A stretch of 59,406 bases of DNA. Source: Marinobacterium arenosum. Its GTDB lineage: Bacteria > Pseudomonadota > Gammaproteobacteria > Pseudomonadales > Balneatricaceae. The stretch lies in assembly GCF_019795155.1 (NCBI RefSeq), contig NZ_JAILYN010000030.1:1-59406 (forward strand), read 5' to 3'. This document shows, in pieces, positions 17,152-25,927 of this stretch. Below the pieces are notes generated by a model. That model was not told the origin of the DNA. It did no database searches and was given only the letters and a program-made list of their open reading frames with translations. Positions within the stretch are counted from its first letter, which is position 1; the number at the start of each line of letters is the position of its first letter. The position numbers were made by a program, and so were the translations under genes.

Positions 17152-18915
17152 ATGTCCGAATCCGTCGACACCCCTCTCAGCTTCTCTGCGCTGGGACTGG
17201 CTGATCCACTGCTCAAAGCACTGCAAGAGATCGGTTACGAAACCCCCACACCGATCCAGAACGCCAGTATCCCGCACCTGCTGGAAGGGCGTGACCTGCT
17301 CGGCATGGCACAAACCGGCACCGGCAAAACCGCCGCCTTCGCGCTGCCGCTGCTGTGCCGTATCGATCCGACACAGAACCAGCCGCAGCTGCTGGTACTG
17401 GCGCCGACCCGCGAACTGGCAATCCAGGTAGCGGAAGCGTTCCAGACCTACACCCGCCACATGAAGGGCGTACATATCCTGCCGATCTACGGCGGCCAGT
17501 CCTACGACACCCAGTTACGCCAGCTCAAGCGCGGCGTACAGGTGGTGGTCGGCACCCCGGGCCGGGTAATGGACCACATGCGACGCGGCAGCCTGAAGCT
17601 GGACAGCCTGCGGGCACTGGTGCTGGACGAAGCCGATGAAATGCTGCGCATGGGCTTTATCGACGACGTCAACTGGGTACTGGAACACACCCCGGCGGAC
17701 CGCCAGATCGCACTGTTCTCCGCCACTATGCCGCGCGAGATCCAGAAGGTGGCACAGACCCACCTGAACGATCCGGCCGAGATCAAGATCAAAGCCCAGA
17801 CCGCCACCGCGACCACCATCCGCCAGCGCTACTGGCAGGTCAGCGGACTGCACAAGATGGATGCGCTGACCCGCATTTTGGAGATGCAGGCATTCGAGGC
17901 GATGATCATCTTCGTGCGCACCAAGTCGGCCACCGAAGAGGTTGCCGAGAAGCTGTCAGCGCGCGGCTTCGCCGCCGAAGCGCTGAATGGCGACATGTCG
18001 CAGCAGCAGCGTGAACGCACGATCACCCGGCTGAAGAAGGGCCAGACCGACATCCTGGTGGCCACCGACGTGGTTGCCCGCGGCCTGGACGTGGAACGGA
18101 TCAGCCACGTGCTGAACTACGATATCCCGTACGACACCGAATCCTATATCCACCGGATCGGCCGCACCGGTCGTGCCGGTCGCGAAGGTGAAGCGATCCT
18201 GTTCGTCGGTTACCGCGAGCAGCGGATGCTGCGCGCCATCGAGCGAGCCACCCGCCAGCCGATCGAGCGGATGCAGTTGCCGTCCACCGACGATATCAAC
18301 GAACAGCGGGTACAGCGCTTCAAGGACCGGATCAGCGAAACCCTGGATAACATCGAACTGGAGTTCTACCAGCAGCTGCTGGCCGACTACCAGAAAGAGC
18401 ACGATTGCGATCCGATCCGCATGGCTGCGGCATTGGCAGCACTGGCTCAGGGCGACAGCCCGCTGCTGCTGACAGAACCCGAGCGACCGAAGCGCGAACG
18501 CACCGAGCGCACCGACCGTGGCGAACGCGGCGAACGTCGCGAACGCGCACCACGTAAGCCGCGACCGGAAGACAGCCGGCCGCGTCCGCTGAAGGACAAC
18601 CCGGAAGTGGTGATGGAGCGCTACAGTGTTGCCGTCGGCTACGAGCACGGCGTCAAGCCGGGCAACCTGGTCGGCGCGATCGCCAACGAGGCCAACCTGG
18701 AATCGAAGTTCATCGGCCATATCGAGATCTACGACCGCCAGTCGACCATCGACCTGCCGGCCGGCATGCCGCAGGAAACCCTGCAAATGCTGCAGAAGAT
18801 CCGGGTTTGCGGTCAGCGACTGCATCTGCAGGCATTGAATACCAACGATGGCCAACGACCGGCAGCTGCACGTAAACCGAAAGGCGGCCGCAGCAAGCGC
18901 CCGGCCGGCAAGTAA
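17152..18915 (+). CDS. deaD: Cold-shock DEAD-box RNA helicase
   Basis: 587-aa ATP-dependent RNA helicase acting on structured mRNA and 50S ribosome assembly. Motifs: Q-motif region TPTPIQ, I AQTGTGKT (53-60), Ia PTRELA, II DEAD (159-162), III SAT (190-192), VI HRIGRTGRAG. The C terminus has the DeaD/DbpA RNA-binding domain (VAVGYEHGVKPGNLVGAIANEAN ... IDLPAGMP) after an Arg/Glu-rich linker (RERTERTDRGERGERRE), and a basic tail. A TACAAT -10-like box at 17050-17055 would give a long 5' leader of about 90 nt, as is common for cold-shock mRNAs. Confidence 0.96.
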   Translation: MSESVDTPLSFSALGLADPLLKALQEIGYETPTPIQNASIPHLLEGRDLLGMAQTGTGKTAAFALPLLCRIDPTQNQPQLLVLAPTRELAIQVAEAFQTYTRHMKGVHILPIYGGQSYDTQLRQLKRGVQVVVGTPGRVMDHMRRGSLKLDSLRALVLDEADEMLRMGFIDDVNWVLEHTPADRQIALFSATMPREIQKVAQTHLNDPAEIKIKAQTATATTIRQRYWQVSGLHKMDALTRILEMQAFEAMIIFVRTKSATEEVAEKLSARGFAAEALNGDMSQQQRERTITRLKKGQTDILVATDVVARGLDVERISHVLNYDIPYDTESYIHRIGRTGRAGREGEAILFVGYREQRMLRAIERATRQPIERMQLPSTDDINEQRVQRFKDRISETLDNIELEFYQQLLADYQKEHDCDPIRMAAALAALAQGDSPLLLTEPERPKRERTERTDRGERGERRERAPRKPRPEDSRPRPLKDNPEVVMERYSVAVGYEHGVKPGNLVGAIANEANLESKFIGHIEIYDRQSTIDLPAGMPQETLQMLQKIRVCGQRLHLQALNTNDGQRPAAARKPKGGRSKRPAGK

Positions 18916-18945
18916 CCGTTCAGCGAAAATGCCTGCGGGCGGGCG

Positions 18946-19392
18946 TCAGGCGCGTAGCGGATAGCCATTCAGCCACAGCGTCAACGCCCGCTCGGGCACC
19001 CTCAGGAAGGGGCAGACACCCCCTTCCCTGACCGGCCCGCCAAACAGCAGCGACAGCCGCGCCCGCTGGCCTCGCGACCAATCATCACCGTAAACCGGAC
19101 AGATACAGGCCGGCGGTTCCGCCATATTCAGCTCATCGCAGAGCCACAGCACCACCGAACGCCCCTCGATCTCGATCTCCAACGCCAGTTCGCGAAACAG
19201 GTACACTTCCGGATCGCCCGGTAGCACGCCGAAGCCGACGGTATCCTCGAAATGCCAACTCAGCACCGGAAACCGGTGTATGCCGTAACCCACCTCCAGC
19301 CGCCTGACTTTCAGCCGGCGCCGGTCGAAGGCATTGAGCAATCGGACAACGGGACGCCCCGTCTGATATGTGAGATAGGCACATGCCTGCAT
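18946..19392 (-). CDS. Unknown protein
   Basis: 148 aa, no signal peptide or membrane segment. Beta-rich, with repeated hydrophobic/acidic strands (RRLEVGYGIHRFPVLSWHFEDTVGFGVLP, VYLFRELALEIEIEGRSVVLWL). Four Cys: one near the N terminus, one in LWLCDEL, one in CICPVYG-type context and one in GGVCPF. No family recognised. It converges on deaD with 30 bp between stops. A reading frame of this length with consistent composition is probably a real gene, but that is not certain. Confidence 0.55.
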   Translation of the reverse strand: MQACAYLTYQTGRPVVRLLNAFDRRRLKVRRLEVGYGIHRFPVLSWHFEDTVGFGVLPGDPEVYLFRELALEIEIEGRSVVLWLCDELNMAEPPACICPVYGDDWSRGQRARLSLLFGGPVREGGVCPFLRVPERALTLWLNGYPLRA

Positions 19393-19716
19393 TTACCACC
19401 TCCCGCTCACAGGAGAAAAGCTAGGACTTAAAGGATGCGGCACTGGCGACCCGACACCCCGCATTCAGGGGATATGGGCGCTTTGTCAGGTTTCTATAAG
19501 CCTAGCGTGGAACGCAGATAACGAGAAATGATTGGCAAAGCCGTAGTGGCGCAGTCTGCCTGGATGCAGCGGCACGAGGCGGGCTAGCAGATCAACAGGG
19601 CAGAATTAGCAGGGCAGAATTAACAGCTTGGAGTTAACGGTGGTGCTAACGGAGAGAGCGCAGGAGGCAGCCAAACAGGCGGCGGCCTTCGAACAAGAAG
19701 GCGCCGCCCGGCAGGC
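19393..19716. other. Gene-free stretch
   Basis: Apart from the possible alr terminator, it contains a short direct repeat (AGGGCAGAATTAGC / AGGGCAGAATTAAC near 19596-19625). No supported ORF. Confidence 0.5.
19678..19708 (-). terminator. Possible terminator of the ridA-alr unit
   Basis: Imperfect GC-rich stem GGCGGCGCCTTC/GAAGGCCGCCGCC with a 6-nt loop, 9 bp after the alr stop on the minus strand, followed by only TGTTTGG. The weak T tract makes termination uncertain. Confidence 0.5.
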
Positions 19717-20799
19717 TCAGTCGCCGCGATAGATGCGCGGGATACGACCGGTCAGGCAGGTCATCAGGGTATAGGGGATGGTGTCGCACCAGGGCGCCAC
19801 CTCGTTGATCGACAGGTTCGCCCCCCAGAACTCGACGGTGCTGCCAAGCCCCGCCTGCGGCAGGTCGGTCAGGTCCACGGTCAGCATATCCATCGATACC
19901 CGGCCGATAATCCGGCTGCGCTGGCCGTCGATCAGCACCGGGGTGCCGTTCTTGGCGTGGCGCGGGAAACCGTCGCCGTAGCCCATCGCCACGGTACCAA
20001 CCCGGCTCGGCTGGTCGGCGGTCCAGGTGCAGGCGTAACCGACACTCTCGCCCGGCTCGATTTCACGTACCGCGATCACCTCGGACAGCAGGGTCATCGC
20101 CGGCTGCAATTTGTCAGCCTCCACCTGCGGCTGGCCGAACGGCGAGGCGCCGTACAGCATCAGCCCCGGCCGCATCAGGTCCTGACGGGCCTGCGGCCAG
20201 CCCAGCGTGGCCGGCGAGTTGGCCAGGCTGACTGGTGCATCCAGCCCTTCAGTCGCCTGCCGGAAACGCTCGATCTGCACACGGGTGAAATCGTTATCCA
20301 GCTCATCGGCGCAGGCGAAGTGCGACATCAGCACCACTTCAGCCACCTGCGGCAGTGCCTTCAGCCGACGGAAGGCATCGGCATAATGTTCCGGCGCCAC
20401 ACCCAGACGGTGCATACCGGAATCCATCTTCAGCCAGACATGCAGTCCGGCAGACTCGGGCAGCGCGGCGATCTGGTCGATCTGATGCTCGCTGTGCAGC
20501 GCTGTCCAGAAATTCTGTTCGACGATGATCGGCAATTCATCCGGCTGGAAAAAGCCTTCCAGCAACAGGATCGGCCGTGTGATACCGGCCTCGCGCAGGG
20601 CGATCGCCTCCTCGATGCAGGCTACACCGAAAGCCGGCACCTCCGGTTCCAGAGCAGCCGCAACGCGGGTGGCGCCGTGCCCGTAGGCATCGGCCTTGAC
20701 GATGGCCACAGCCTGGCTTTGCGGCGACTGCGCACAGGCCAGCCGGTAGTTGGCGCGAATAGCATCCAGATCAATCAGAGCACGTGCTTGACGACTCAT
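19717..20799 (-). CDS. dadX: Alanine racemase (catabolic, DadX-like by context)
   Basis: PLP enzyme of 360 aa that interconverts L- and D-alanine. Lys35 in AIVKADAYGHG binds PLP; VGYACTW carries the catalytic Tyr; GRVSMDMLTVDLTDLP and GYGDGFPRHAKNGTPVLI are family blocks. Position 67 bp after ridA and near dadA and an Lrp regulator marks it as the catabolic racemase that turns L-Ala into D-Ala for DadA. A separate biosynthetic alr elsewhere cannot be excluded. Confidence 0.95.
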   Translation of the reverse strand: MSRQARALIDLDAIRANYRLACAQSPQSQAVAIVKADAYGHGATRVAAALEPEVPAFGVACIEEAIALREAGITRPILLLEGFFQPDELPIIVEQNFWTALHSEHQIDQIAALPESAGLHVWLKMDSGMHRLGVAPEHYADAFRRLKALPQVAEVVLMSHFACADELDNDFTRVQIERFRQATEGLDAPVSLANSPATLGWPQARQDLMRPGLMLYGASPFGQPQVEADKLQPAMTLLSEVIAVREIEPGESVGYACTWTADQPSRVGTVAMGYGDGFPRHAKNGTPVLIDGQRSRIIGRVSMDMLTVDLTDLPQAGLGSTVEFWGANLSINEVAPWCDTIPYTLMTCLTGRIPRIYRGD

Positions 20800-20866
20800 C
20801 GGGTTCCTCCTGCAGTACCACGAAACCGGCGAAGTGCAGTGTGCACAGCGCCGGTTGCCAACCGTC

Positions 20867-21253
20867 TTAGTCGACAGTCACCATGATCGCTTCAATTTCG
20901 ATATCCACCGCCTTCGGCAGCTGCTTGACCGCGTACGCGGCACGGGCCGGGTACGGCTCGGCGAAGTAGCGCGCCATCACTTCGTTAACGGTAGCGAAGT
21001 TTTCCAGGTCGGACAGCAGGATGGTGACCTTGACGAAGTCGTTCAGGCTGCCGCCTGCCGCTTCCGCAATCGCCTTCAGGTTTTCGAATACCTGCACCGC
21101 CTGGGCTTCGAAACCACCGTCAACCACTTCCATGGTTTCCGGGTTCAGCGGGATCTGGCCGGAGATGTAAACGGTCTGGCCAACCTTTACCGCCTGCGAG
21201 TAGGTGCCGATAGCGGAGGGCGCTTTGTCAGTGTTGATGATGCTTCTGTTCAT
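20867..21253 (-). CDS. ridA: RidA family enamine/imine deaminase
   Basis: 128-aa trimeric Rid protein that hydrolyses reactive 2-aminoacrylate and other imines made by PLP enzymes and amino-acid dehydrogenases. Landmarks: [45 protein letters not shown] and the active-site Arg in [13 protein letters not shown], with Glu in IEIEAI. It lies between dadA and the racemase, whose imino-acid products it would clear, and D-serine ammonia-lyase nearby would produce 2-aminoacrylate. A terminator separates it from dadA. Confidence 0.95.
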   Translation of the reverse strand: MNRSIINTDKAPSAIGTYSQAVKVGQTVYISGQIPLNPETMEVVDGGFEAQAVQVFENLKAIAEAAGGSLNDFVKVTILLSDLENFATVNEVMARYFAEPYPARAAYAVKQLPKAVDIEIEAIMVTVD

Positions 21254-21361
21254 GGAAAATTCCTTGATAACTATTGTTTTGTAAGGATCACTACAACCCG
21301 GTGCAGGAGGATGTCAGGTTGAACTCGCTGACTATCCACAATTAGCAGGATAATTCAAACG

Positions 21362-21391
21362 AAAAAAAGCAGGGGTACCGGAGTACCCCGC
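21362..21391 (-). terminator. Terminator between dadA and ridA
   Basis: Minus-strand stem GGGGTAC/GTACCCC with a 4-nt loop (21372-21389), then GCTTTTTTT, 90 bp after the dadA stop. It would make ridA-dadX a separate or read-through-dependent unit. Confidence 0.85.
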
Positions 21392-21480
21392 GAAAACCAT
21401 CCAATGAGATTGGCTGAACGGATGGGTGAACAAAAACAATCCTGCACCGCCGGGCCACCGACCCGGCTGTAAAAGAGGGA

Positions 21481-22737
21481 TCAGCGGGCGTAACGTTCGA
21501 CGCCCAGGCCTTCACTGTCGATCTCCGGCGTGCGGCCGTTGATCACATCGTTCAGGTAGCGGGCCGAGCCGACCGACATGGTCCAGCCCAGGGTGCCGTG
21601 GCCAGTGTTCAAAAACAGGCTCTTGTACTTGGTCTTACCCAGTACCGGCGTGCCGTCCGGGGTCATCGGCCGCAGGCCGGTCCAGAACTCGGCCTTGCTC
21701 AGGTCGCCACCGCCACCGAACAGGTCGCTGACCACGAAGTCGGCATTGGCGCGGCGCTTCTCCGGCAGGCTCAGGTCGTAGCCGGTGATCTCGGCGGTAC
21801 CGCCGACCCGGATACGGTCGTCGAAGCGGGTCACCGCCACCTTGTAGGTTTCATCCATCACGGTGGAAACCGGTGCGCGGCTCTCGTCGATCAGCGGCAG
21901 GGTCAGCGAGTAGCCCTTGATCGGGTAGACCGGTACCTTGATACCGATCTGCGCCAGCAGCATCGGGCTGTAGCTGCCCAGCGCCACCACGTAGCGGTCG
22001 GCGGTCAGCTTACCGGCACTGGTCTGCACGCCGCTGATATCACCGGCTTCCAGATCCAGGCCATCGATGCTGGTGTTGTACTTGAACTCCACGCCCAGCT
22101 TGGCGCACTCGTCGGCCAGTGCCAGGGTGAACTTGTAGCAGTCGCCGGTTTCATCGCCCGGCAGCCGCAGGCCGCCGACGATCTTGTGCTTGACGTGGGC
22201 CAGCGCCGGTTCGCGTTCGGCACAGCCGTTGGCATCCAGCACTTCGAACGGAACGCCGGCTTCCTTCAGGATCGCCTGATCAGCCAGCGAGCCATCCAGC
22301 TGCTTCTGGGTACGGAACACCTGCAGGGTACCCTGCTCGCGGTGTTCGTAAGGGATGCTGATATCCTGACGCAGCTCGCGCAGGCAATCGCGGCTGTATT
22401 CGGCGATGCGCACCATGCGCGCCTTGTTGATCTGGTAGGCGGCCTCGGTGCAGTTGGCCAGCATCTGCATCATCCACTTGTACATGGTGCCGTCCAGCTT
22501 CGGCTGGATCGCCAGCGGCGCCAGATCCTGCATCAGCCATTTGACCGCCTTGACCGGCACGCCCGGTGCCGCCCACGGAGAGGAGTAGCCCGGCGAGATC
22601 TGGCCGGCATTGGCATAGCTTGTCTCAAGCGCCGGACCCGGTTGACGGTCAACGACGGTGACCTGATGGCCCTCCTTCGCCAGATACCACGCACTGGTAA
22701 TACCTACGACACCACTTCCGAGAACAAGAACGCGCAT
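21481..22737 (-). CDS. dadA: D-amino acid dehydrogenase, small subunit type
   Basis: FAD enzyme of 418 aa that oxidises D-alanine and other D-amino acids to 2-oxoacids plus ammonia, passing electrons to the quinone pool at the inner membrane. Dinucleotide motif [27 protein letters not shown] at the start, and family blocks [37 protein letters not shown] and [18 protein letters not shown] 22737 is preferred over GTG 22746 because AAGGTG is 8 nt before it. It is divergent from an Lrp regulator with shared operator sequences. Confidence 0.97.
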   Translation of the reverse strand: MRVLVLGSGVVGITSAWYLAKEGHQVTVVDRQPGPALETSYANAGQISPGYSSPWAAPGVPVKAVKWLMQDLAPLAIQPKLDGTMYKWMMQMLANCTEAAYQINKARMVRIAEYSRDCLRELRQDISIPYEHREQGTLQVFRTQKQLDGSLADQAILKEAGVPFEVLDANGCAEREPALAHVKHKIVGGLRLPGDETGDCYKFTLALADECAKLGVEFKYNTSIDGLDLEAGDISGVQTSAGKLTADRYVVALGSYSPMLLAQIGIKVPVYPIKGYSLTLPLIDESRAPVSTVMDETYKVAVTRFDDRIRVGGTAEITGYDLSLPEKRRANADFVVSDLFGGGGDLSKAEFWTGLRPMTPDGTPVLGKTKYKSLFLNTGHGTLGWTMSVGSARYLNDVINGRTPEIDSEGLGVERYAR

Positions 22738-22762
22738 AGCACTCACCTTTGATTATTTTTTG

Positions 22763-22819
22763 TTCAGTGACGAGATTTATCGCTATTCTAGGATAAGATA
22801 TACAGTGAATCTCACTGAA
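22763..22819. promoter_or_regulatory. Likely Lrp-type operator region between dadA and lrp
   Basis: Three TTCAGTGA-like half sites: 22763-22770, and a perfect dyad CAGTGA-ATC-TCACTG at 22803-22817 that extends to TCACTGAA (22812-22819). They sit about 40 bp apart in the AT-rich divergent promoter region, the spacing expected for an Lrp octamer wrapping DNA. Confidence 0.55.
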
Positions 22820-22873
22820 GTTCATGTAGTATTAGGACGATTAGCTGGCAAAGATGTAAAAACAGGATTTCCT

Positions 22874-23374
22874 ATGGTTTCGCGTAACAATTCATCAAAA
22901 CCCCGTCGCTTCGACCGTATCGATCGCAATATTCTGCGCATCCTGCAGCGTGAGGGACGGATCTCCTACACCGAGTTGGCCGACCGGGTCGGGCTGTCGA
23001 CCACCCCCTGCATGGAGCGGGTCAAGCGGCTGGAGAAGGAGGGGGTGATTCAGGGTTACCACGCCCGGATCGACCCGGCCGCGCTGGACTACAGCATGCT
23101 GGTGTTCGTCGAGATCTCGCTCTCCTACCAGTCACCGGACGCCTTCGAGCGCTTCAGCCAGGCGGTGGCCGAGCTGCCCTATATCCTGGAGTGCCACCTG
23201 GTATCGGGCGACACCGACTACCTGATCAAGGCGCGGATCAGCGATATGTCGGAGTATCGCCAGCTACTGGGCGATATGCTGTTGAACCTGCCGGGGGTGA
23301 AAAATTCGAAGAGCTATATAGTGATGGAAGAGGTCAAGGAGACCAGCGAACTGCCGGTACCCAATCAGAGTTGA
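22874..23374 (+). CDS. Lrp/AsnC family regulator, probably of the dad genes
   Basis: 166 aa from the ATG at 22874, with ACAGGA upstream; a longer frame from 22760 runs through the promoter region and was rejected. N-terminal winged helix (DRIDRNILRILQREGRISYTELADRVGLSTTPCMERVKRLEKEGVIQGY), then the ligand-binding RAM domain (LVFVEISL ... DTDYLIKARISDMSEYRQLLGDMLLNLPGV). Divergent placement from dadA matches DadR/Lrp control by L-Ala in Pseudomonas and enterics. Its 3' end overlaps the dsdC 3' end by 10 bp on the other strand. Confidence 0.94.
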   Translation: MVSRNNSSKPRRFDRIDRNILRILQREGRISYTELADRVGLSTTPCMERVKRLEKEGVIQGYHARIDPAALDYSMLVFVEISLSYQSPDAFERFSQAVAELPYILECHLVSGDTDYLIKARISDMSEYRQLLGDMLLNLPGVKNSKSYIVMEEVKETSELPVPNQS

Positions 23375-24297
23375 GCGGCGGCGCCCTCCTCGCCCGACGC
23401 CACCTGCAGCAGCCAGTCGGCCACCAGACGGGCCGGTGCACTGGCGAGGGTGCCTTCGGGGATCAACAGATAATAGGTGCAGTCGGCCGCCACCGGCGGC
23501 AGCGGCGCCACCAGCCGGCCCGACGCCAGCGCCTCACGGACCACCGCGCCCCGGGCCAGCGCGATCCCCAACCCGGCGGCGGCCGCCTCGATCGCCATGT
23601 CGACCCGGTTGAAGCTGTGGCCGCAGCTGCTGTCCACCGCCGACAGGCCACTCTGATCCAACCAACGCCGCCACTCGGCATCCTTGGGTGCGCCGGGCCA
23701 GGGCATGGCATCGTGCAGCAGCGCCGCCTGCCGCCAACTCTGCGGATCCCGCCAGTCGGTATGGGGCATATAGTCCGGTGCCATCACCGGCAACAGGGTT
23801 TCCGGCAACAGCAGGTGGCTCTCGAAACCGGGGTAATGACCGTCGCGACCGTAATCGATCGCCAGGTCGAAATCGCCACCGGCAATGTCCAGCAGTGCCG
23901 CATCGGCAAAGGTCTCGACCCGGATATCGGGCCAGCGGCTGTGAAAGGCCTGCAGCCGCGGTATCAGCCATTTGAAGACGAACGACGGGATCGCCTTCAG
24001 CCGTACCGCCGCCTCGGCGGTCTGCCGCTGTATCCGTTCCACCGCCAATGACAGCGATTCCAGCGAGCGCCGGGTCACCCCCAGCAGCTCCTCTCCAGCC
24101 GGGGTCAGCGCGATCGCCCGCACCCGGCGCTCGAACAGCGCCACGCCGAGCTGCTCCTCCAGCTTGCGTATCTGCTGACTGACCGCACCGGTGGTCACGC
24201 AGAGTTCGCGGGCCGCTTCAGAAAAACTCAACAACCGCCCCGCCGCTTCGAAGGTACGTAGCGCGGCCAAAGTCTGTGCTTTAATGGTAATCGCCAT
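23365..24297 (-). CDS. dsdC: LysR-family regulator, DsdC-like, of D-serine ammonia-lyase
   Basis: 310 aa. GcvA-type N-terminal helix-turn-helix (LAALRTFEAAGRLLSFSEAARELCVTTGAVSQQIRKLEEQLGVALFERR) and a LysR effector domain. It is divergent from dsdA with a 172-bp shared region that contains a LysR-type dyad, the same layout as E. coli dsdC-dsdA. D-serine is the expected inducer. The symbol rests on context and family rather than a sequence match. Confidence 0.85.
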   Translation of the reverse strand: MAITIKAQTLAALRTFEAAGRLLSFSEAARELCVTTGAVSQQIRKLEEQLGVALFERRVRAIALTPAGEELLGVTRRSLESLSLAVERIQRQTAEAAVRLKAIPSFVFKWLIPRLQAFHSRWPDIRVETFADAALLDIAGGDFDLAIDYGRDGHYPGFESHLLLPETLLPVMAPDYMPHTDWRDPQSWRQAALLHDAMPWPGAPKDAEWRRWLDQSGLSAVDSSCGHSFNRVDMAIEAAAAGLGIALARGAVVREALASGRLVAPLPPVAADCTYYLLIPEGTLASAPARLVADWLLQVASGEEGAAAQL

Positions 24298-24368
24298 GTA
24301 ATTAAAGGCCTCCGGGCAGTTTCAGCGGGTACTTTGATCATACGCCAAGCAGACAGGCCAAGCCTATA

Positions 24369-24385
24369 GTTTAGCTACACTAAAC
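24369..24385. promoter_or_regulatory. LysR-type dyad in the dsdC-dsdA intergenic region
   Basis: GTTTAG-CTACA-CTAAAC, a perfect 6-bp inverted repeat with a 5-nt spacer that fits the T-N11-A rule, 85 bp before the dsdA start. Likely DsdC site. Confidence 0.6.
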
Positions 24386-24469
24386 CATCCTTAAATATCT
24401 ATCGTTTGTCAGGGTTCACCCGGGCGGGCGACACTGCAGGCTACATTCAACCGTCAGACGGAGAGCGCG

Positions 24470-25795
24470 ATGCCCGCCCTGCTGCTCAGCGAACAACAGA
24501 TAGAAAACCTGCGTAGCGGTACTCCGCTGCTCTGGCTGAATCCCGCCTATGGTGACCGCGCCAGCGCACCGGCTCGGCCGGAGGTCGAGCAGATGCTGGC
24601 CGCCGAACAACGGCTGGCCCGCTTCGCGCCGCTGCTGGCGCAGCTTTTTCCAGAACTGGCCGCCAACCAGGGGCTGATCGAATCGCCGCTGCTGACAGCG
24701 CCGATACTGCACCAGACGGTCAATCCGCTGGGCGGCCGCACGTTGATCAAAGCCGACCACGCGTTGCCGGTGGCCGGTTCGATCAAGGCCCGTGGCGGCA
24801 TCCATGAAGTGCTCTGCTTCGCCGAACAACTGGCGCTGGAACACAAGCTGCTCAGCGGCACCGATGACGATTACCGCAAGCTTCGGCAGGAAGATGCGCG
24901 GCAGCTGTTCAGCCGCTATGAAGTGGCGGTCGGCAGTACCGGCAACCTGGGCCTCAGTATCGGCATCATCGGCGCGGCGCTGGGCTTTCGCGCCACCGTA
25001 CATATGTCGATCGACGCCAAGCAGTGGAAAAAAGAGCGGCTGCGCAAGCGCGGTGTCCAGGTCGTCGAGCACGATGCCGATTACGGTGCTGCGGTGGCCG
25101 CCGGCCGCGCCCAGTCCGATGCCGATCCGTACAGTTACTTTGTCGACGACGAAAACTCACCGCGGTTGTTCATGGGCTATGCGGTAGCGGCGCTACGGCT
25201 CAAGCAGCAGCTGGCCGAACAACAGATCCCGGTGGATGCCGACCATCCGCTATTCGTCTACCTGCCGGCTGGTGTCGGCGGCGCCCCCGGCGGCATCACC
25301 TTCGGGCTGAAGGCACTGTTTGGCGAGCATGTGCACTGCTTCTTCGCCGAACCGGTACAGGCGCCCTGCATGCTGCTGGGGATGGCCGGTGCGCCCGGCA
25401 GTGAACCGCTGCCGGTCTATGACTTCGGTCTGCAGATCGATACCGACGCCGATGGCCTGGCGGTCGGCACCGCCTCACAGTGGGTCTGCGACACGGTTCG
25501 CGACCAGCTATCCGGCGTCTATACGGCAACCGACGACAGCCTCTACCGACAACTGTTGCTGCTGAAGCAACTGGAGTCGATCGAGGTCGAGCCCTCCGCC
25601 GCTATCGGTTGCCTCGGCCCTGCTATGCTGAACACAACCGCCGGACAGCAGTATATAGCCCACCATCAGCTGGCCGACCGACTGTCGCAATGCAGTCATC
25701 TGATCTGGACAACAGGCGGCTCTTTCGTTCCCGATAGCGAATATCAGGGGTATTTGCAAAAAGCCATTGAAAAATCCAATTCAAAATTATCGTAA
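24470..25795 (+). CDS. dsdA: D-serine ammonia-lyase
   Basis: PLP enzyme of 441 aa converting D-serine to pyruvate and ammonia. Lys106 in VAGSIKARGG holds PLP; phosphate-binding glycine loop is in VAVGSTGNLGLSIGIIGAALGF; further family blocks are WKKERLRKRGVQVVEHDADY and VYLPAGVGGAPGGITFGLK. Length and motifs match E. coli DsdA. Start 24470 has GGAGAG 3-8 nt upstream. It is followed 132 bp later by an AGCS transporter, which may bring in the D-Ser/D-Ala substrate. Confidence 0.97.
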   Translation: MPALLLSEQQIENLRSGTPLLWLNPAYGDRASAPARPEVEQMLAAEQRLARFAPLLAQLFPELAANQGLIESPLLTAPILHQTVNPLGGRTLIKADHALPVAGSIKARGGIHEVLCFAEQLALEHKLLSGTDDDYRKLRQEDARQLFSRYEVAVGSTGNLGLSIGIIGAALGFRATVHMSIDAKQWKKERLRKRGVQVVEHDADYGAAVAAGRAQSDADPYSYFVDDENSPRLFMGYAVAALRLKQQLAEQQIPVDADHPLFVYLPAGVGGAPGGITFGLKALFGEHVHCFFAEPVQAPCMLLGMAGAPGSEPLPVYDFGLQIDTDADGLAVGTASQWVCDTVRDQLSGVYTATDDSLYRQLLLLKQLESIEVEPSAAIGCLGPAMLNTTAGQQYIAHHQLADRLSQCSHLIWTTGGSFVPDSEYQGYLQKAIEKSNSKLS

Positions 25796-25927
25796 GAAAC
25801 GATATTGTTCACTATACGAAACTTGTTGATTGGGAAGAAACACCAGGAAACATGATTTCGACCCGCTTCTGGGCCCCCACAAGGGGCCGCAGGGCACTTA
25901 TAAAAATAACAAGGGGAGGTATCCTTA

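Noticed and set aside
19590-19640. Short direct repeat AGGGCAGAATTA(G/A)C
   Set aside because: Only two adjacent short copies; no further support for function.
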